Positions 20,855 to 33,179 of a stretch of DNA of 64,000 nucleotides are shown here, piece after piece; the stretch's first letter is position 1; every line of letters starts with the position of its first letter. The notes under the pieces were generated by a model. It ran no database searches. It saw only the letters and a list, made by a program, of their open reading frames with translations, and was not told where the DNA came from. Source of the stretch: Toxorhynchites rutilus septentrionalis (Eukaryota; Arthropoda; Insecta; Diptera; Culicidae); NCBI RefSeq assembly GCF_029784135.1, contig NC_073746.1, forward strand, positions 103,060,515 through 103,124,514, read 5' to 3'. Made by a program: the position numbers and the translations under genes.

Positions 20855-22265
20855 TTCTTGTTACACTGATATGCGATTGAACCTAACAATATTAAATTAA
20901 ATGAATAAAATGTACGTATATAATACCGCAAATCGCGATATTAGGATGATAGTTATACCGATATACGACTTTATCCATCAATGATATAGAAAAAAATAGT
21001 TTTGGCAATTTTCACCGTTTTTTATAAACTGCTTTCTATGTTACAAAAAATGGCTAATTTTCTGTACATTTGTACAAAGCATAACAGTACTAAGTGCAAA
21101 ATGACAGGCAGAGCCACTCTTCAAGGCATTTGGCTGCAAGATGCATACTGCATACTGTTCCGTATTTACACCAAAAGCTCGAACCAGGCAACTCCAGGTT
21201 ATGTTGAGATTGATCACTCACTTGTACAATCAGTACCTGCAGTTCAACTTCAACCAATGTCCTTCATTTTTCCTTGAGTTAGACATTTTACACGAGCTGC
21301 AACTGGTGAAAATGAAAAAGGAAAACCTTTGAATTTGGATAGCGTCATATCGATCCGATTTCTTATCTTTTATGAAACTTCTCAGCTATCGTTTAGCTCA
21401 ATAAAAAATGCCTCCACTGTCTCCGTGAGAGCTTATTCAACCTGCAAAAAAATCACTTAGATTTATCAAAAGTTGGAAGATTCGCTTGAGTTTCGCTACA
21501 CGATTTCAACATTGGACAAAGTCCTACTAAGAAAATGTGTCCACCATAAATTGTCCTCAGTGGTCGTCTTTGTTCCATAGAAGCGTGATCTGCCATAGCT
21601 GTTCTCTATCAATAGTATTACAAGCTGCCTTAAATTCGATGGAAATGTGGTATATGGATAAGTTGTATCCAAGACATTTTTGTAAAGGCTATAGGATTGA
21701 ATTGAAAAGATTTGACCCGTCTGTTACTAATCCACGAACCTTCCGGTTGAATGATGATAGACGTAGAAATTGGATTTGGGAGAGTATCATGGAACATAAG
21801 ACTCACTTCATTCATTATTCCAGTATTCAATCCGCAATCACACGAATCAGACTCAGGCCAAGACCTTATTAATAACCCAAGACAGTGATCCAGCAATAGT
21901 CTGTCCTTGCCGGCAGGATTGTTCTTCAGCCTTCCAATCTCTCGCTGGATCTTACGGATGCCGGGGCTGGTACCGGGACCGAAAAATGGAATCAGTACGA
22001 CAATCCGAAACACAAAAGCCTGGTTGGCAAAGCCGAAGCCGTGTCAGAATAATGATCTGTATTTGGTGAGATCAAAACAGGGTAATCCATCATGATCATC
22101 AGAATTTGTTTGATTCACTAGCAATGATAAAGTTCGGTCTGTACGAGGAGTGTTCGGCAACTGTCGCGTTGTTTATGTACGGGTAGGCGGCGAGACAGAT
22201 CAACGAGCAGCTCAAACCACTTTCTATCAATGAATGATTCGTGTACAGTACACTACAACGGTACA
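20855..22265. other. No supported gene
   Basis: Apparently single-copy AT-rich sequence. A 111-codon open frame at 21537-21872 and a 127-codon frame on the other strand lack recognisable domains and overlap each other, as chance frames do. Confidence 0.4.
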
Positions 22266-22269
22266 AAGA

Positions 22270-22400
22270 AACAGCTGGTATGGAAGATAAACGTATTTTG
22301 CAGATTTACAGCTATGCAAAAAACTCCTTAAAAGGTTCAAAAACGTGGCTAGCAGCAAATCTACCACATTTCATATCCGAAAATGATCGGTCAATATAAT
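22270..22400 (+). pseudogene. Possible Tc1/mariner transposase scrap
   Basis: The translation GSKTWLAANLPHFISEND resembles the segment before the third catalytic residue in some Tc1/mariner transposases (KTWLAENLPDFI type). The reading stops before any catalytic residue can be seen. Compare the FIS..EWIATSLDLNPLEF remnant at 47400. Confidence 0.35.
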
Positions 22401-22696
22401 ACGCTATGTGTCATAACGTTAGAACCAATCAATTTTTCGATTTTCCAGAGATGTGTAAATACTCAGTTGAAATGATGTAATAGTGTAGTAGTGACCATTT
22501 GATCTTTATTGTTTTGTTCGGGCCCGAAACATTCAAAAAACCATAACGACAGTGTTTCATAACTATAGAACCAGATGGAAAACTGGTACTCCTTTACAAA
22601 ATTAACAGCAATTTCAAATGAATTGCAACAAGTTTTCATAGCTCATCCTTAGTTTTCTCATACAATTAAAACAATCTATTCACACTCCTATAATTA

Positions 22697-22970
22697 GTGC
22701 ACCCGTGGCCGAGTGGTTAGCGTCTCACATTATCATGCCGGGTGTTCGGGTTCGACTCCCGTCCTGGCCGGGGGATTTTTCGTCAAAGAAATTTCCTTCG
22801 ACTTGCACTGTGGTCACGCGTATTCTAGAGCTTGCCCCTCGGAATACATTCAAGGCGTGTTATTTGGCTTAAGAAATTTCAACTAGGTATTAATAAATGA
22901 CGCTAGTTAATGCATACGTTGAGACGGCAAAAGTTCCATAGGGAACGTTAACGCCATTCAGGAAGATTTA
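22697..22970 (+). mobile_element. SINE A, best-preserved head
   Basis: The tRNA-like head gtgcacccgtggccgagtgg (A box) and gggttcgactcccgtcctgg (B box) is spaced as in a polymerase III promoter. The family body and a 3' end ccattcaggaag follow. The B box is intact. No target duplication was found, so the right boundary is approximate. A tRNA scanner might flag it, but the sequence cannot close an acceptor stem like a real tRNA. Confidence 0.82.
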
Positions 22971-25900
22971 CACTTCAAATCGCCAAGGCCACGAAAAAGT
23001 TGAAAACATGTCCACATACATCTTTTCATCAGCCAAGCTTGCGGCCTGCTGCCCTTAGGCCACTCCGCAGGGTTTGGAAAGATTTTTGTGGGCTTAATGA
23101 ACATATAATTCAAGGAAAATTTGTTCAACTGAATTATCTCTTGTAGTTGTAGTCATTGCCAGCCGAAATTAGTTCGTCTATTAACACAAACGTTTATCGA
23201 AAAAATGTCTAAACGAAAATACAACGTTCTGATTGGTCCCATCTGTGCTTTTCTAACTGTGCCTACAAAAACGAGCACCTGAAGTAACGGTGGACACAGT
23301 TTAATTCATCGATACCATTACAAAACAATCGTTTCGTTATGGAGATGAACGGACATGCGAAGTTGTTCGCTCAGAATGCATTGACAGAACATGCAAAGCT
23401 GATTTACTCTCAAAACAACTGAGACACAAGTGTTTGAGTGATACAGATTTATGAAATTATTCATGCAAGCCGTCTACCTGATGCGAAAAAAATATCGATA
23501 AAGTGATTTGGGGATATGTTTTAAAATAAGAGTAACAAAATTTACATCAACTGAAGACTTACCAATACTTGCACCCAATTTCCCCGATTCTTTGTTAGGA
23601 AAATTCTTTGTTTTCGTCTTCAAAACTCCATGATACTCGCCTAATCCGGGCTCTGATTAAGAAGGGGAACAATTTTGAAGTTATTTGCGGCATTCAAGAG
23701 TCAGAGACACAGATCACAATGAAATGTCATTTTTGTCTATTAAGTGACTTTGGGTAATGTCAATTCACATTCTTTACTACTGATTCACTAAAGCATCAGT
23801 TCCCGAGAGTCGATCGATTCGAGTGCAAGGCTACCCATGAATTCTCCGGAAGCGCCTCCATTGCTTTTGGCAATACAGCCGCACGTTAAACAGTGACTTT
23901 CCCCTGATATGTATCTGCGAGCTTCAATCCTTCCTTCTCGGAAGATGGTGACACTGAAACTCAGTGTCGTTATTTGCACAACTTCAAGCTGTGATTATCG
24001 GCTGTTTGGAAAACATAAACAGGCTATCAAAACATCTTACCAAATGTGGGGCTTTTTTCGTAATTATATTTCTTTTAACGATGTTTGAGATTTAAAAAAA
24101 ATTAGTATCAAAGTTATGGGAAATCTGAAATCAACGTTTCCGTGCATAAAATTACATTACATAACAACTTCCCAATAGCTATATATTTTAAACGAGTATA
24201 AATTTCATTATTGCTCATTGTATCGGACTTCATCTCACATTAAAGACATACTTTCGGAAGTATCGATCCCATTCCAAGTGCCCATACCTGAGCCTACTGG
24301 AAGCTCATTCAATAAAATGAACATTATTACCTCATCAAATTCCATTTACTAAGCCGTACCCAAAAATCCTTAGCAGTTATTCACTGGCACCTGGTCCTGG
24401 GAAAGAGAAAAGGAGGGAGGCAGAGAGTATCAGGAAGAGTGAAGTGATGGTACGGTCCTTGGGATTTAAAATGGAGCATTCCAGTTCGGGCTCCAAAGCG
24501 GAAACGAAATCCTATTATTATTTGCCACTACATGGTCCATGTCCCTAATGTGAAAGAACAAAGAAAATAGGTAGAACATCTTCAGGGAATCGAATGCATT
24601 CTCGGTTTTCTAACACAGACTCGGTGGGAAAGTATTTGGCTCGTATAACTAGAAGGATGATGCATACTTAGAAATTTCCAAAAGAATCCATAGAAACTAC
24701 AGAAACAAAAATCTGCTCCCTGGAGTTCCTAGACGATATTGAAGTACAACACAATTTGCTACTTTACGTCAAATGCCGTTTCTCCTCAACCGGGAACCGG
24801 ATGCTCCGAAAGCCATTAACTTGCCACTTGCAGAACAAACACTCTCTGATACCGATGAAAGAATAGCATAATTTATTAACCCCACATAAAACGGCGTGAC
24901 AAAAAAACCTGAAAGTAAACACAAAGGACGATCCTCTATTGAAACGGAAACGGCCATAAATTTGAAAATTTAGCTTTTGTTTTTAACGACTTCTTCTGCA
25001 ATTGTTTATTCCACCTGACGGTTTATGCACAGAAATATAATAATGCTAGATCAAAGCCACCGACCCGCGCCACTCTCCTCCGCTCGCATCACCGCAGCAT
25101 CTCACCGGCTGTTGTAAATGAAAAGCGAATTTTCCCCTCAGATTTTCATCATATCTGCCAGGAGAAAAGTAATTTCGGAAATATTTCCATACCTTAAATT
25201 GTTCCATTGCCACTCGTCGTCTAGTTGCGGTGATGGTGCCATTCAATAGCGTAAGCTATTGGGGAAGGGGGAGGAGATTAACCTTTCCCCCACACACAAC
25301 CTACCTTTATTCCAAGGGAGGCTTGGGAGGCGAAATGCCGGCCTGTCTGCAAAAATGTGATGCTGGGAAAAGCTGGGAGAAACGAAATGGAATTCTGGAA
25401 GTGTGAGGAACGAGACGGATGGTATAAAATTCCATCTTTGTCCATTACGGTGAAGGCATTTTCGGTGCTGAAACTGTTTTAGGGGTTAGGTTGGGAAATC
25501 CGTCGTAGGGAGCCTGAAGATTTAACTTCGAACCGCTCAAAAAAGGGGAGAAGAATTGATGAAAGAATAACATGGTGAACCTGACATCGCTGGAAGCAGA
25601 GTTTTTTTTCTTCCTCGTGATCGGAAGACTTACGAACCGAATTACAGCAGCTGCACCAACATCCCCAGCAAGCTCTCGATATCTGTTTTTACTGCATGTC
25701 ATTGACAGGAGTTCGATAGCCGAAGGGTTATCATAATTGGCAAAGTGACTGTATTTTTTATTTATTTATTTATTCTTAGGTGGAATGTAGGTGGAATGAG
25801 TTGTAAACCTTTTCGGTACGTGATTCGAAGCAGGCAGAACTCTCAAATTTGCAGATGAGTTATGGTCATGAATCTCCGCCTCTCTGATGGGATGTTTTCC

Positions 25901-26356
25901 CCGCGAGGGATGTTGTTCTTTCGGTGAATATTCGCGTGCGGCCAAACGAAATGGCTTTTTCGGGGGGTGTTTACTCTGAAGAAGGGTCTACAAACATCGG
26001 AATTTCAAGGTTGATAAATTATTTAAAACAATAGATAATGGCAGCTACATCCTGGAAAAGACACTTTTCACGGGCAGAAGTTTTTTTTTGGTTTTTATGT
26101 TTCATTCCATAGGTGATGTTGGAATCAACTCGAACAGACAGACAGACGAAGAAATTTGTCAGCGGGTTGTAAAATTGCTTATGAAATGTCCTGAATTTTT
26201 AATGTTCCAAACAAATTAAGCGAACACTCATTATGCCTTAGAAGCAGAATTCTAAAGGTAAAACTATGTACGCCATATTACTAACAATATGTTTAATCTA
26301 TAATGGAATCAGGGATACTAGATATGGATGCTGTGATGGCATTTATTAGGTGAATA
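22971..26356. other. No supported gene; histone-promoter-like word at 23231
   Basis: Positions 23231-23290 (gattggtcccatctgtgctt and acaaaaacgagca) resemble the promoter region before H2A pseudogene 1 (gattggtccattttgtgctc, ccaaaacgggca), so a decayed piece of that family may lie here. From 24.2 to 26.3 kb the sequence is single-copy and richer in G+C. Open frames there (24769-24957, 25046-25246, 25445-25702, minus) show no domain. A tttatttatttatt run is at 25757. Confidence 0.35.
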
Positions 26357-26358
26357 TA

Positions 26359-27641
26359 AAGGGTGTGTCACATCAAATTGCATCACGGAAAAAACGCTGT
26401 AGAAATTCGCCCAGTAGACCGATCCTTTTGAAAATTTTAGACAGTAAAATAAAAACTATTAAACAACTTTTGGCATTTTCTTTTTATTCATACTTCGAGC
26501 CCAAGCCCGTATGCTCGCACCTTCCTCTTTACCCCGTCCATAAGGTTCTGTACAACGTCAGGTTGTAGTTTTTTTTAAACAGAAATCCATTTTCTCTTGA
26601 AGTCCGCCTCCGATTTGACAACTTTTGGGTTCTTCCGGAAGGCCTGCTTCATAATCGCCAAATATTTCTTTATTGGGCGAAGCTCCGGCTTGTTGGGCGG
26701 GTTCATTTCCTTTGGCACGAAGGTGACCCCGTTGGCCTCGTATCACTCCAACACGTCCTTTGAATAGTGGCACGAAGCGAGATCCGGCCAGAAGATGGTC
26801 GGGCCCTCGTGCTGCTTCAATAGTGGTAGTAAGCGCTTCTGTAGGCACTCCTTAAGGTAAACCTGCCCGTTTACCGTGCCGGTCATCACGAAGGGGAGCA
26901 GATCGCTTGCCACACCATGTACTTTTAGGCAAACTTGAATAGTTTCTGCTTGCGAATCTCCTCCGGAACGCTGAATTTGTCCTCTGCGGAGAAGAACAAC
27001 AGGCCTGGCAGCTGACGAAAGTCCGCTTTGACGTAGGTTTCGTCGTCCATTACCAGGCAATGCGGCTTCGTCAGCATTTCGGTGTACAGCATCCGGGCTC
27101 GCGTCTTCCCCACCATGTTTTGCCTTTCGTCGGTCGCGGTTAGGAGCCTTCTGAACCTTGTATGTACGCAGGCCCTCCCGCTGCTTGGTCCGCTGGACGA
27201 ATGAACTTGACAAATTCAGCTTATTGGAGACATCCCGGACCGAACTTCGCGGATCACGTCTAAACTGCTTAACTACGCGCTTGTGATCTTTTTCACTGAC
27301 GGAGCATCCATTTTTGCCGTTCTTCACCTTCCGGTCGATGGTTAGGTTCTCGAAGTATCGTTTTAGTACTCTGATGACCGTGGATTGGACGATTCCCAGC
27401 ATCTTACCGATGTCCCGATGTGACAACTCCGGATTCTCGAAATGAGTGCACAGGATTAATTCACGACGCTCTTTTTCGTTCGACGACATTTTTCCAAATT
27501 TACGAAAAATTGACAGTGAAGCATGGCCAACGTGATCTATACACTCTTATCTGATTATAAGCGAAAGCTGAAGATATAATTCCTAAAAATTAAATTTCTA
27601 CAGCGTTTTTTCCGTGATGCAATTTGATGTGACACACTCTT
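26359..27641 (-). mobile_element. DD37E Tc1/mariner element, copy 3
   Basis: 1283 bp with the family's inverted ends. The right end is altered to gacacactctt, and TA flanks are at 26357-26358 and 27642-27643. It contains an inactivated transposase. Confidence 0.93.
26488..27489 (-). pseudogene. DD37E transposase pseudogene, copy 3
   Basis: It starts normally (MSSNEKERRE) and stays open to about residue 118. A short insertion (cggt near 27131) throws the frame, so MDDETYV reads in another frame. The CGKRSAP coding bases are deleted near 26897. W of VLEWYEAN is a TGA stop near 26745, and the poly-T near 26570 shifts frame again. All catalytic blocks can still be found across frames. Confidence 0.92.
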
Positions 27642-27643
27642 TA

Positions 27644-28339
27644 GTATAAAAACATTTGAAAAAGTAACAAGACTGTCGAATTTCTGTGTAAAAATACCAA
27701 CCATTAACCGAAAATCTTAACATCAAAATTAATCTTTTAAGATTTTTGACGAAGGACCACGTCTTATAGTAATAATATCATATCAGACAACATGTCACGT
27801 TTAAAAAAAAGATTTTAATATTTTGCTGCTAATGAAGCATACCAATCAAATCGGAATTGGTTTGTTCGAGGTGCGGAAAGATTTATAAAATAAAGCTCAG
27901 TAGTTCAAATTATCAAAAAAGACGCATTCCCATTCCTTACAGAATTTTCACATTGTGGGGAACAGAGCATTTGGTTTGGAAAATTCGAATGAAAACATCA
28001 AACAGCAAAAAGAAATGCTTCTTCTTCTTCTTCCTTTTCTTCTTTTTCTTTTCCTTCTTCTTCTTTTTCTTTTTCTTCTTCTTTCTTTTTCTTCTTCTGC
28101 ATAATTATTAAATCGTTTATAAAGGAGGATCGGATCGCGTTCGTATATAATATGGGGTATATGATGTTGTATATACGGACACAATTACGGAGATTATTCC
28201 GTCAATAAATTGAAGTTCTCCGACACATTATGATGTTGCAATAATTTACCACCTCCATGTTGAACTCTTACCTTCAAACACTCCCTTCCTAGGTATTCGC
28301 CGGTTAGTCGCCATTTGCGTGTGATACCATCTGGCCCTA
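27644..28339. other. No gene; polypyrimidine tract
   Basis: AT-rich spacer holding the 28019-28098 pyrimidine run. Near 28139 the words cgttcgtatataatatgg and gttgtatatacgg resemble the interior of the element that starts at 28340. Confidence 0.45.
28019..28098 (+). repeat. (CTT)n-rich polypyrimidine tract
   Basis: 80 nt of uninterrupted C/T with CTT/TTTC motifs. Lys/Arg-rich and Phe-rich open frames across it are artefacts. It may be the tail of an old minus-strand retroposon. Confidence 0.9.
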
Positions 28340-28736
28340 CCCAGCAAACATTAAATCGTATAACTTTTACAAGGCTAGGTCGCATATAAATTCGTATCAA
28401 AAGCGCGGTATTATATACGTACATTCTATTTATTTTATAGAACTTTGTCAAGTCAAATCGCATATCAGTTTGACAAGCATCGTATATCGTAACATACGGT
28501 TTTACATACAAATATAATATAACAATTTTACCCAAATCACAATCGTATATAATGTCGATCAAAATATGCATCGTGTATATCTAGAATCGCATAAAATGCG
28601 AAAATCTCGATTTCAATTATCACGACAGATTAAGTTGTAACTCAGTATAACAAGCATCAGTTTTATGGTATGCACTATCGTAAAATCAGTCTAATCGACA
28701 GCATATTTGTAAATCAGGCAGATGCAGTTCATCAGT

Positions 28737-29012
28737 CTCATAAACTTCTTTGGATGGCAACAACGTTTCAGTGGAACTTTTGCCCTCTCAACGTAGCATT
28801 ACTTGCGTCATTTTTATTAGTAGTACTTGGTTGAGATTTCTATGCCGAATAACACGCCTTGAATGTACTCTGGAGGGGCAAGCTCTAGAATATGCGTGAC
28901 CACATTGCAAGACGGAAGAATTTTCTTTGACGAAAATCCTTCGGCCAGAATGGGAATCGAACCCGAAACCCCGCCATGATAGTGTGGGACGCTAACCACT
29001 CGTCCACGGGGG
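28737..29012 (-). mobile_element. SINE A
   Basis: Minus-strand copy with a head at ccgtggacgag..gttagcg, a B-box-like gggttcgattcccattctgg, the body and tail. It is flanked by a short possible duplication catcagt (28730-28736, 29013-29019). Confidence 0.78.
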
Positions 29013-29165
29013 CATCAGTATTATAAATATAAACGTATTTTTTAAATCAATGTATTGCTGAGAAAAATCGTGATACATACTGTGGAAAATAATTTAAAAA
29101 TAAATCATATTAGATCGCAATGGAGGACATATCACATCGCATCATGAATTTGGCACATCATGTGG

Positions 29166-29346
29166 CTTCTTCTTCTTCTTCTTCTTTAACAACACACACC
29201 TTGAATGTATTTTGAGTGGGAAGCGATAGAATACGAGTAATTACAGTGAATGTCGGAAGTAATTTATTTGACGAAACCAGGATGGGAATCGAATCTGAAC
29301 CCCTGGCATGACATGTGTGACGCTAACCACTCGGCCGCGGGAACAT
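29166..29346 (-). mobile_element. SINE A, shortened, with (GAA)n tail
   Basis: Minus strand: cgcggccgagtggttagcg head, diverged B box, shortened body ending at caaggtgtgtgttg, then a (GAA)n tail read as cttcttcttcttctt at 29166-29187. It is more diverged than its neighbour. Confidence 0.72.
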
Positions 29347-30347
29347 GCACGCACATATAAAGACGGTTGATTTTTATCTGACTAAACAAGGTTCCCAAGT
29401 TGGCTTACAAAAGATATCAAATTAGGTATATAAAACTACATTCATAATTGAACATCGAACAATGAACAAAATACCATTCAGAATTGAGATCGCTCCTATG
29501 AATTTCCTGTAGTGAAATCATTTCAAATGAATGACATTAAGTATTTTGTTTGTTCGATTGGAAAGACTTCCTTATCTCAGAATACGGTTAAAAAGGTATT
29601 ATCTGCAACCAGGAATGACGTATATGATTGCTTCCCTTCGTTCCATATGTACGAGTTTCAACTGCTCTAGAATTATAACTCGGATAACCGTACGAAATGA
29701 CTGCTGCTCGATAATCCAAACAACCGGAATTCCAATCCCCGTTGGATCATTTTAAACATTTATATCCCACTCCCACTAAAAGTCGATTGGATAAATTATA
29801 TTTCTACAAAATGGCTATTCGTGAGATTATAATTATATTTGATGCAAATATTTTCCACCGTTTGTTTTTTCAATGTATGTAGTAAATCGTATATTGGTAT
29901 GACAATAGTCGTATGAAGTGTATGTATAAATCGACTATTCATCTATACTAATTCGCAAGCATATGTCATGTAATGCCCATGTTTGCATAGGAGACGTGAT
30001 CACCAACACCATAAGTATTGGGAAAACGCATTTTTGTAGTTTTTTGGTCCACAAGCATAATCATGCAAATTTCCAATGAAATGATCTGTCAGTTGAAGGA
30101 TATTGTCGGCAGAAAGAGAGCCTAGAAGATTTTGCGGATTAAAACGGATTAAAGCGTTGAATTATTGAATATCGAATTTGATGAGTGATAATGCTAAGAA
30201 CCAATATTATATATTATATATTTTACTACTAATTTGATTGTTTCATTATCTAGTTGAAAATACAAAATGAAAAAAAATAAGTAATTACAACATAAAAACG
30301 AAATTGCTTCTCTACGTTCATCGTACTGCAGTGAACAAAGAGTACAA

Positions 30348-30478
30348 ACTTTCAACACATTGGCTGGTTCGTCACTTTACTTTCATTTTTGGAAGAATGT
30401 CGGGAGTGAGAATTGAACTCGTGACCTTTAGCGTGAGAGGTATGGATGTTACCACTACATCAGATCGCCTCCACCAGA
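30348..30478 (-). mobile_element. SINE C (tRNA-like head)
   Basis: On the minus strand ggaggcgatctgatgtagtgg (A-box-like) and cacgagttcaattctcac (B-box-like) are spaced as in a tRNA. It matches the nested copy at 50500-50656, and the homology extends left through aagtgacgaacc and gttgaaag. Confidence 0.65.
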
Positions 30479-30489
30479 ATAGTAACTAT

Positions 30490-30996
30490 ATAAGCAGCGG
30501 GTAAGACGGACAGTCATATCCATAATCACATCCAATGCATGATGGAAAGTGAAGGGAAGAAGGCATTGAACTCTTTTTTATATTGCTTTCCCTTTTTGTT
30601 CTATTTCAGTTACTGGACTCACAATCACTGGGGGAGAGTGAAATTATTCCTCTCGCGAGCGATAAACCTCTACGCTTCGTATATTAAGAACCTGTCCATA
30701 TCACCCCCACTACATGTCCATTATATCCGCACCGATAAAAATGTTGTGCTTTTCGGCTTGTTTTAATTTCAGTAAAAAACATGAAACCCACACCGATAAA
30801 AATGTTGTACTTTTCGGCTTGTTTTAATTTCAGTAAAAAACATGGAAAAACACATTTTTATAAAACATTTGGTCAGTTATTTCGAAAACCAGTATACTGA
30901 ATTGTAAGAAACTGCTTTTAAATTTTTGAAAACATGAGTTTCCAAAGATACAATTGAAGTTTTCCTTAACATGTCCGTCTTACTCCCATCTCCCCT
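30490..30996. mobile_element. MITE with GTAAGACGGACA ends
   Basis: gggtaagacggaca at about 30499 and tgtccgtcttac at 30973 are inverted. The right end continues cccatctccccta, like the CCCCTA ends of the MITEs at 6030 and 45089. The left terminal few bases are decayed. Confidence 0.5.
30730..30844 (+). repeat. 61-bp-period tandem duplication
   Basis: caccgataaaaatgttgtgc through aaaaaacatg (30730-30783) recurs at 30791-30844 with one visible difference (g to a). It is internal to the MITE above. Confidence 0.9.
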
Positions 30997-31099
30997 ATAT
31001 GCTAGTTATGTGCATCGTATATCTCCGAAAATATGTGAGATTTGATGTTGTATATATGCTGGTTATACGATTTGATGTTTGCTGGGTAATAACATTATT

Positions 31100-31565
31100 T
31101 TAGTGTCATCTGACCAAATTATTTTGTTTACAGTTATCAATTGCTACATTGCAATTAATGGGATCTTCTGCCCACTTCAGCGATTTTTCAACGATGGTTG
31201 CTTAAGTTCCACTCGATCCTTAAAACCTTATTTATGGAGTTGATTGAGCACTGTTTGAGATTTCATACGGATGAGAAACTCACTCTATATTTGTTTTGAA
31301 ATTTTAGAAGCTGATAAACCTCGATTTGTGTAACATTTGATACGATAGCCTTGTTAGTTCAAGAAACGACTTTGAAGGACTTCCTGATTGCGTTGCTGGT
31401 ATGAAAGAACCATTCTTTTTAAACTTTTGAACTACTTTAGCCATCGTATCATTGGTTAGTCCGACGAACTTTTGACAGATCACGCGTGATTCGTACCATG
31501 TGTCAAAACTAAGCTGTGTAGTTTTCATTGTCATTTCATTATAGAAAGACTCTCTGAATTTTATT
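31100..31565 (-). pseudogene. Tc1-type transposase N-terminal remnant
   Basis: The minus strand begins TTQLSFDT, then TNDTMAKVVQKFKKNGSF, which is the helix-turn-helix plus linker of Tc1 transposases (..STVAKVVQKFKKTGS.. type). After a break come LSYQMLHKSRFISF and a scrambled middle (AEDPINCNVAIDN). The first helix region is altered (YESRVICQKFVG) and no catalytic block survives. It starts beside the TA at the right end of the 28340-31086 element. Confidence 0.6.
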
Positions 31566-31589
31566 ATCAAAATTAATGCTGTGTTAAAA

Positions 31590-32063
31590 TGGGGGGGGGG
31601 TTTCGTAGCAACATTGGCTGCGCGTTCGCTTAGTAAGCGATCGATCGTGATTTCAAAACTCAGGGCCCTCAATTGACTATCTTTGTGTTGTTATAGTTAT
31701 AACTACGTCCTCGCAAAAATCATCAGCGACGGTGATCGATCCACGGTCGAAATAAGATCGTTCATCCATACAACTGCTCTGCTCTGCAAGTAACATCGGG
31801 CTATTGTTCTATTAATAACACAACTATGATCATATCAACTGTCTCCGCTGTCCGGTGGTCTAACTGAACAATGGAAGAACTGAAGGAATACTCTTACCAT
31901 ATGCAATGGTATAGAAGAAATACTCTTACGCGTAAAAATGGCAACTGTGTAATGTGCTATTTATAGATACCACAGAACATGTGACATGTACACGATTAAA
32001 TTCCGGTTCTGTTACAGCTAAAATGCTAAAGAGCGTAAACAAATAAACAAATGGGATAAAAAA
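31590..32063 (+). mobile_element. SINE B with 15-bp target duplication
   Basis: The head attggctgcgcgttcgcttag and gtgatttcaaaactcaggg is tRNA-like. The body (ctgctctgctctgcaag, atgatcatatcaactgtctc, aatactcttacgcg) ends gggataaaaaaa. It is flanked by aatgctgtgttaaaa (31575-31589) and aatgctctgttaaaa (32064-32078). It is collinear with 50245-50899. Confidence 0.82.
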
Positions 32064-32109
32064 AATGCTCTGTTAAAAATGCATTTTTTTCGTTTTATCG
32101 AAAATTTGT

Positions 32110-32470
32110 TTTTGGCGATGATGCACAATTTTGGTGGAACGGATACGCACAAACCATACAAGAGCTACCAAATGTATTGTTTATTCAGTTCGTGGCCCGA
32201 TGGAATTATTGGTTAGTACTTCTTTCATCACCCAATGATCAAATTTTTTGTTGCCCAAAATATACGAGCTAAATCTGATTGACATTTTGTTTCAACAAGA
32301 CAGTGCCACATGCCACACAGCACACAATACGATGTACTTATTGTGCAATGAATTTGATGAGCAATTCGTCTATCGTTTTAAACTAGTGAAGGATCCAGCC
32401 AGGATCGTGACGTCGTTGGACTAACTTTTGCGGTGGTAAAATCTCTTTTAAATAACAATAATCGTACCTT
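32110..32470 (+). pseudogene. Tc1/mariner-superfamily transposase C-terminal remnant
   Basis: In shifting frames: GDDAQFWWNGY (first Asp block), then ILFQQDSATCHTAHNTMYLL (second Asp block) and a damaged segment where a WPPRS.DLTPLD-type third block should lie. Several stops are present. Related transposases with a QQDGATCHTA motif are common in insects. Confidence 0.65.
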
Positions 32471-32689
32471 GGTAAAACCTCATTGGTTACATTTACATAA
32501 ATAAACGGCACGGATTGTTTTTAATCCTCAATAACAAATTTCATATAGTTTACAAATTAGTAGTTTGAAGCCTCTAGAACAGAAAAACCAATCAATCAGT
32601 TGATAGAATATGAATAACAAAAGAGGTTTATCTATTTGACATATTTGAAGCCGAAGCTTCCAGCATGTTCGCAAAAACTGAAGCTTATT

Positions 32690-33140
32690 CATCGGTATAC
32701 ATTCCACCAATATGAAGATACATCGGCTGAAAAATCCCGGGATTTTCAACAGATGGCGCCACTAAAAAATGCACAAGATTCGGTTCGAGAGATTCATCTG
32801 TCACTAGCTTATGTGTGTAGTTTCATGACATTTCGTTTATTTCTTCACAAACTACAGTTGATAAGGAGTCACTATCTGAGAATTCGAAAATGGGAAAAGA
32901 GGAAAATCGTATTTTGAAAAACCATTGTTTCTTGATGGGAAAACTGAACAATGCGAACGAAATATTATTCCACTTCTGCTCCTTCGAGAACAACAGTTTA
33001 TTGGTGGTTTAGTGGATTTAAAATGGGCCGTGCAAGCACCGCAGATGCACCTCGTTCTGGAAATCCAAAAGAGGCTACGAATCCAAAAATCGTAAAACAA
33101 GTGTATAGAAATCAATGTTTTAGCACAGTCTCCTGACTTT
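32690..33140 (+). pseudogene. Mariner-type transposase N-terminal remnant
   Basis: The ATG at 32890 opens MGKEENRILKNHCFLMGK. One frameshift later comes SAPSRTTVYWWFSGFKMG and STADAPRSGNPKEA, the second helix-turn-helix and linker of mariner-like transposases. It breaks off at VKQV. The upstream 200 bp (cagatggcgccact, gagattcatctgtcac) appear to be its 5' end. Confidence 0.65.
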
Positions 33141-33179
33141 TCATTATGGTATTTATTAACCCATTTACGACTATACATT

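Larger units (their letters stand above)
28340..31086. mobile_element. 2.7-kb inverted-end element with nested insertions
   Basis: The ends cccagcaaacattaaatcgt and its inverted counterpart at 31062-31086 (gttatacgatttgatgtttgctggg) are flanked by TA. The internal sequence near both ends is rich in cgtata words. Nested in it are two SINE A copies (28737, 29166), a SINE C (30348), a MITE (30490) and a 61-bp duplication. Positions 29350-30340 hold nothing else I recognise. No transposase is seen, so it is a non-autonomous element enlarged by insertions. Confidence 0.65.

Noticed and set aside
22697..22772. A possible tRNA-Ser-like gene with good A and B boxes
   Set aside because: It is the head of a dispersed SINE with four further copies here; the acceptor stem does not close.
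27857..28184. Lys/Arg-rich and Phe-rich frames
   Set aside because: They come from the polypyrimidine tract.
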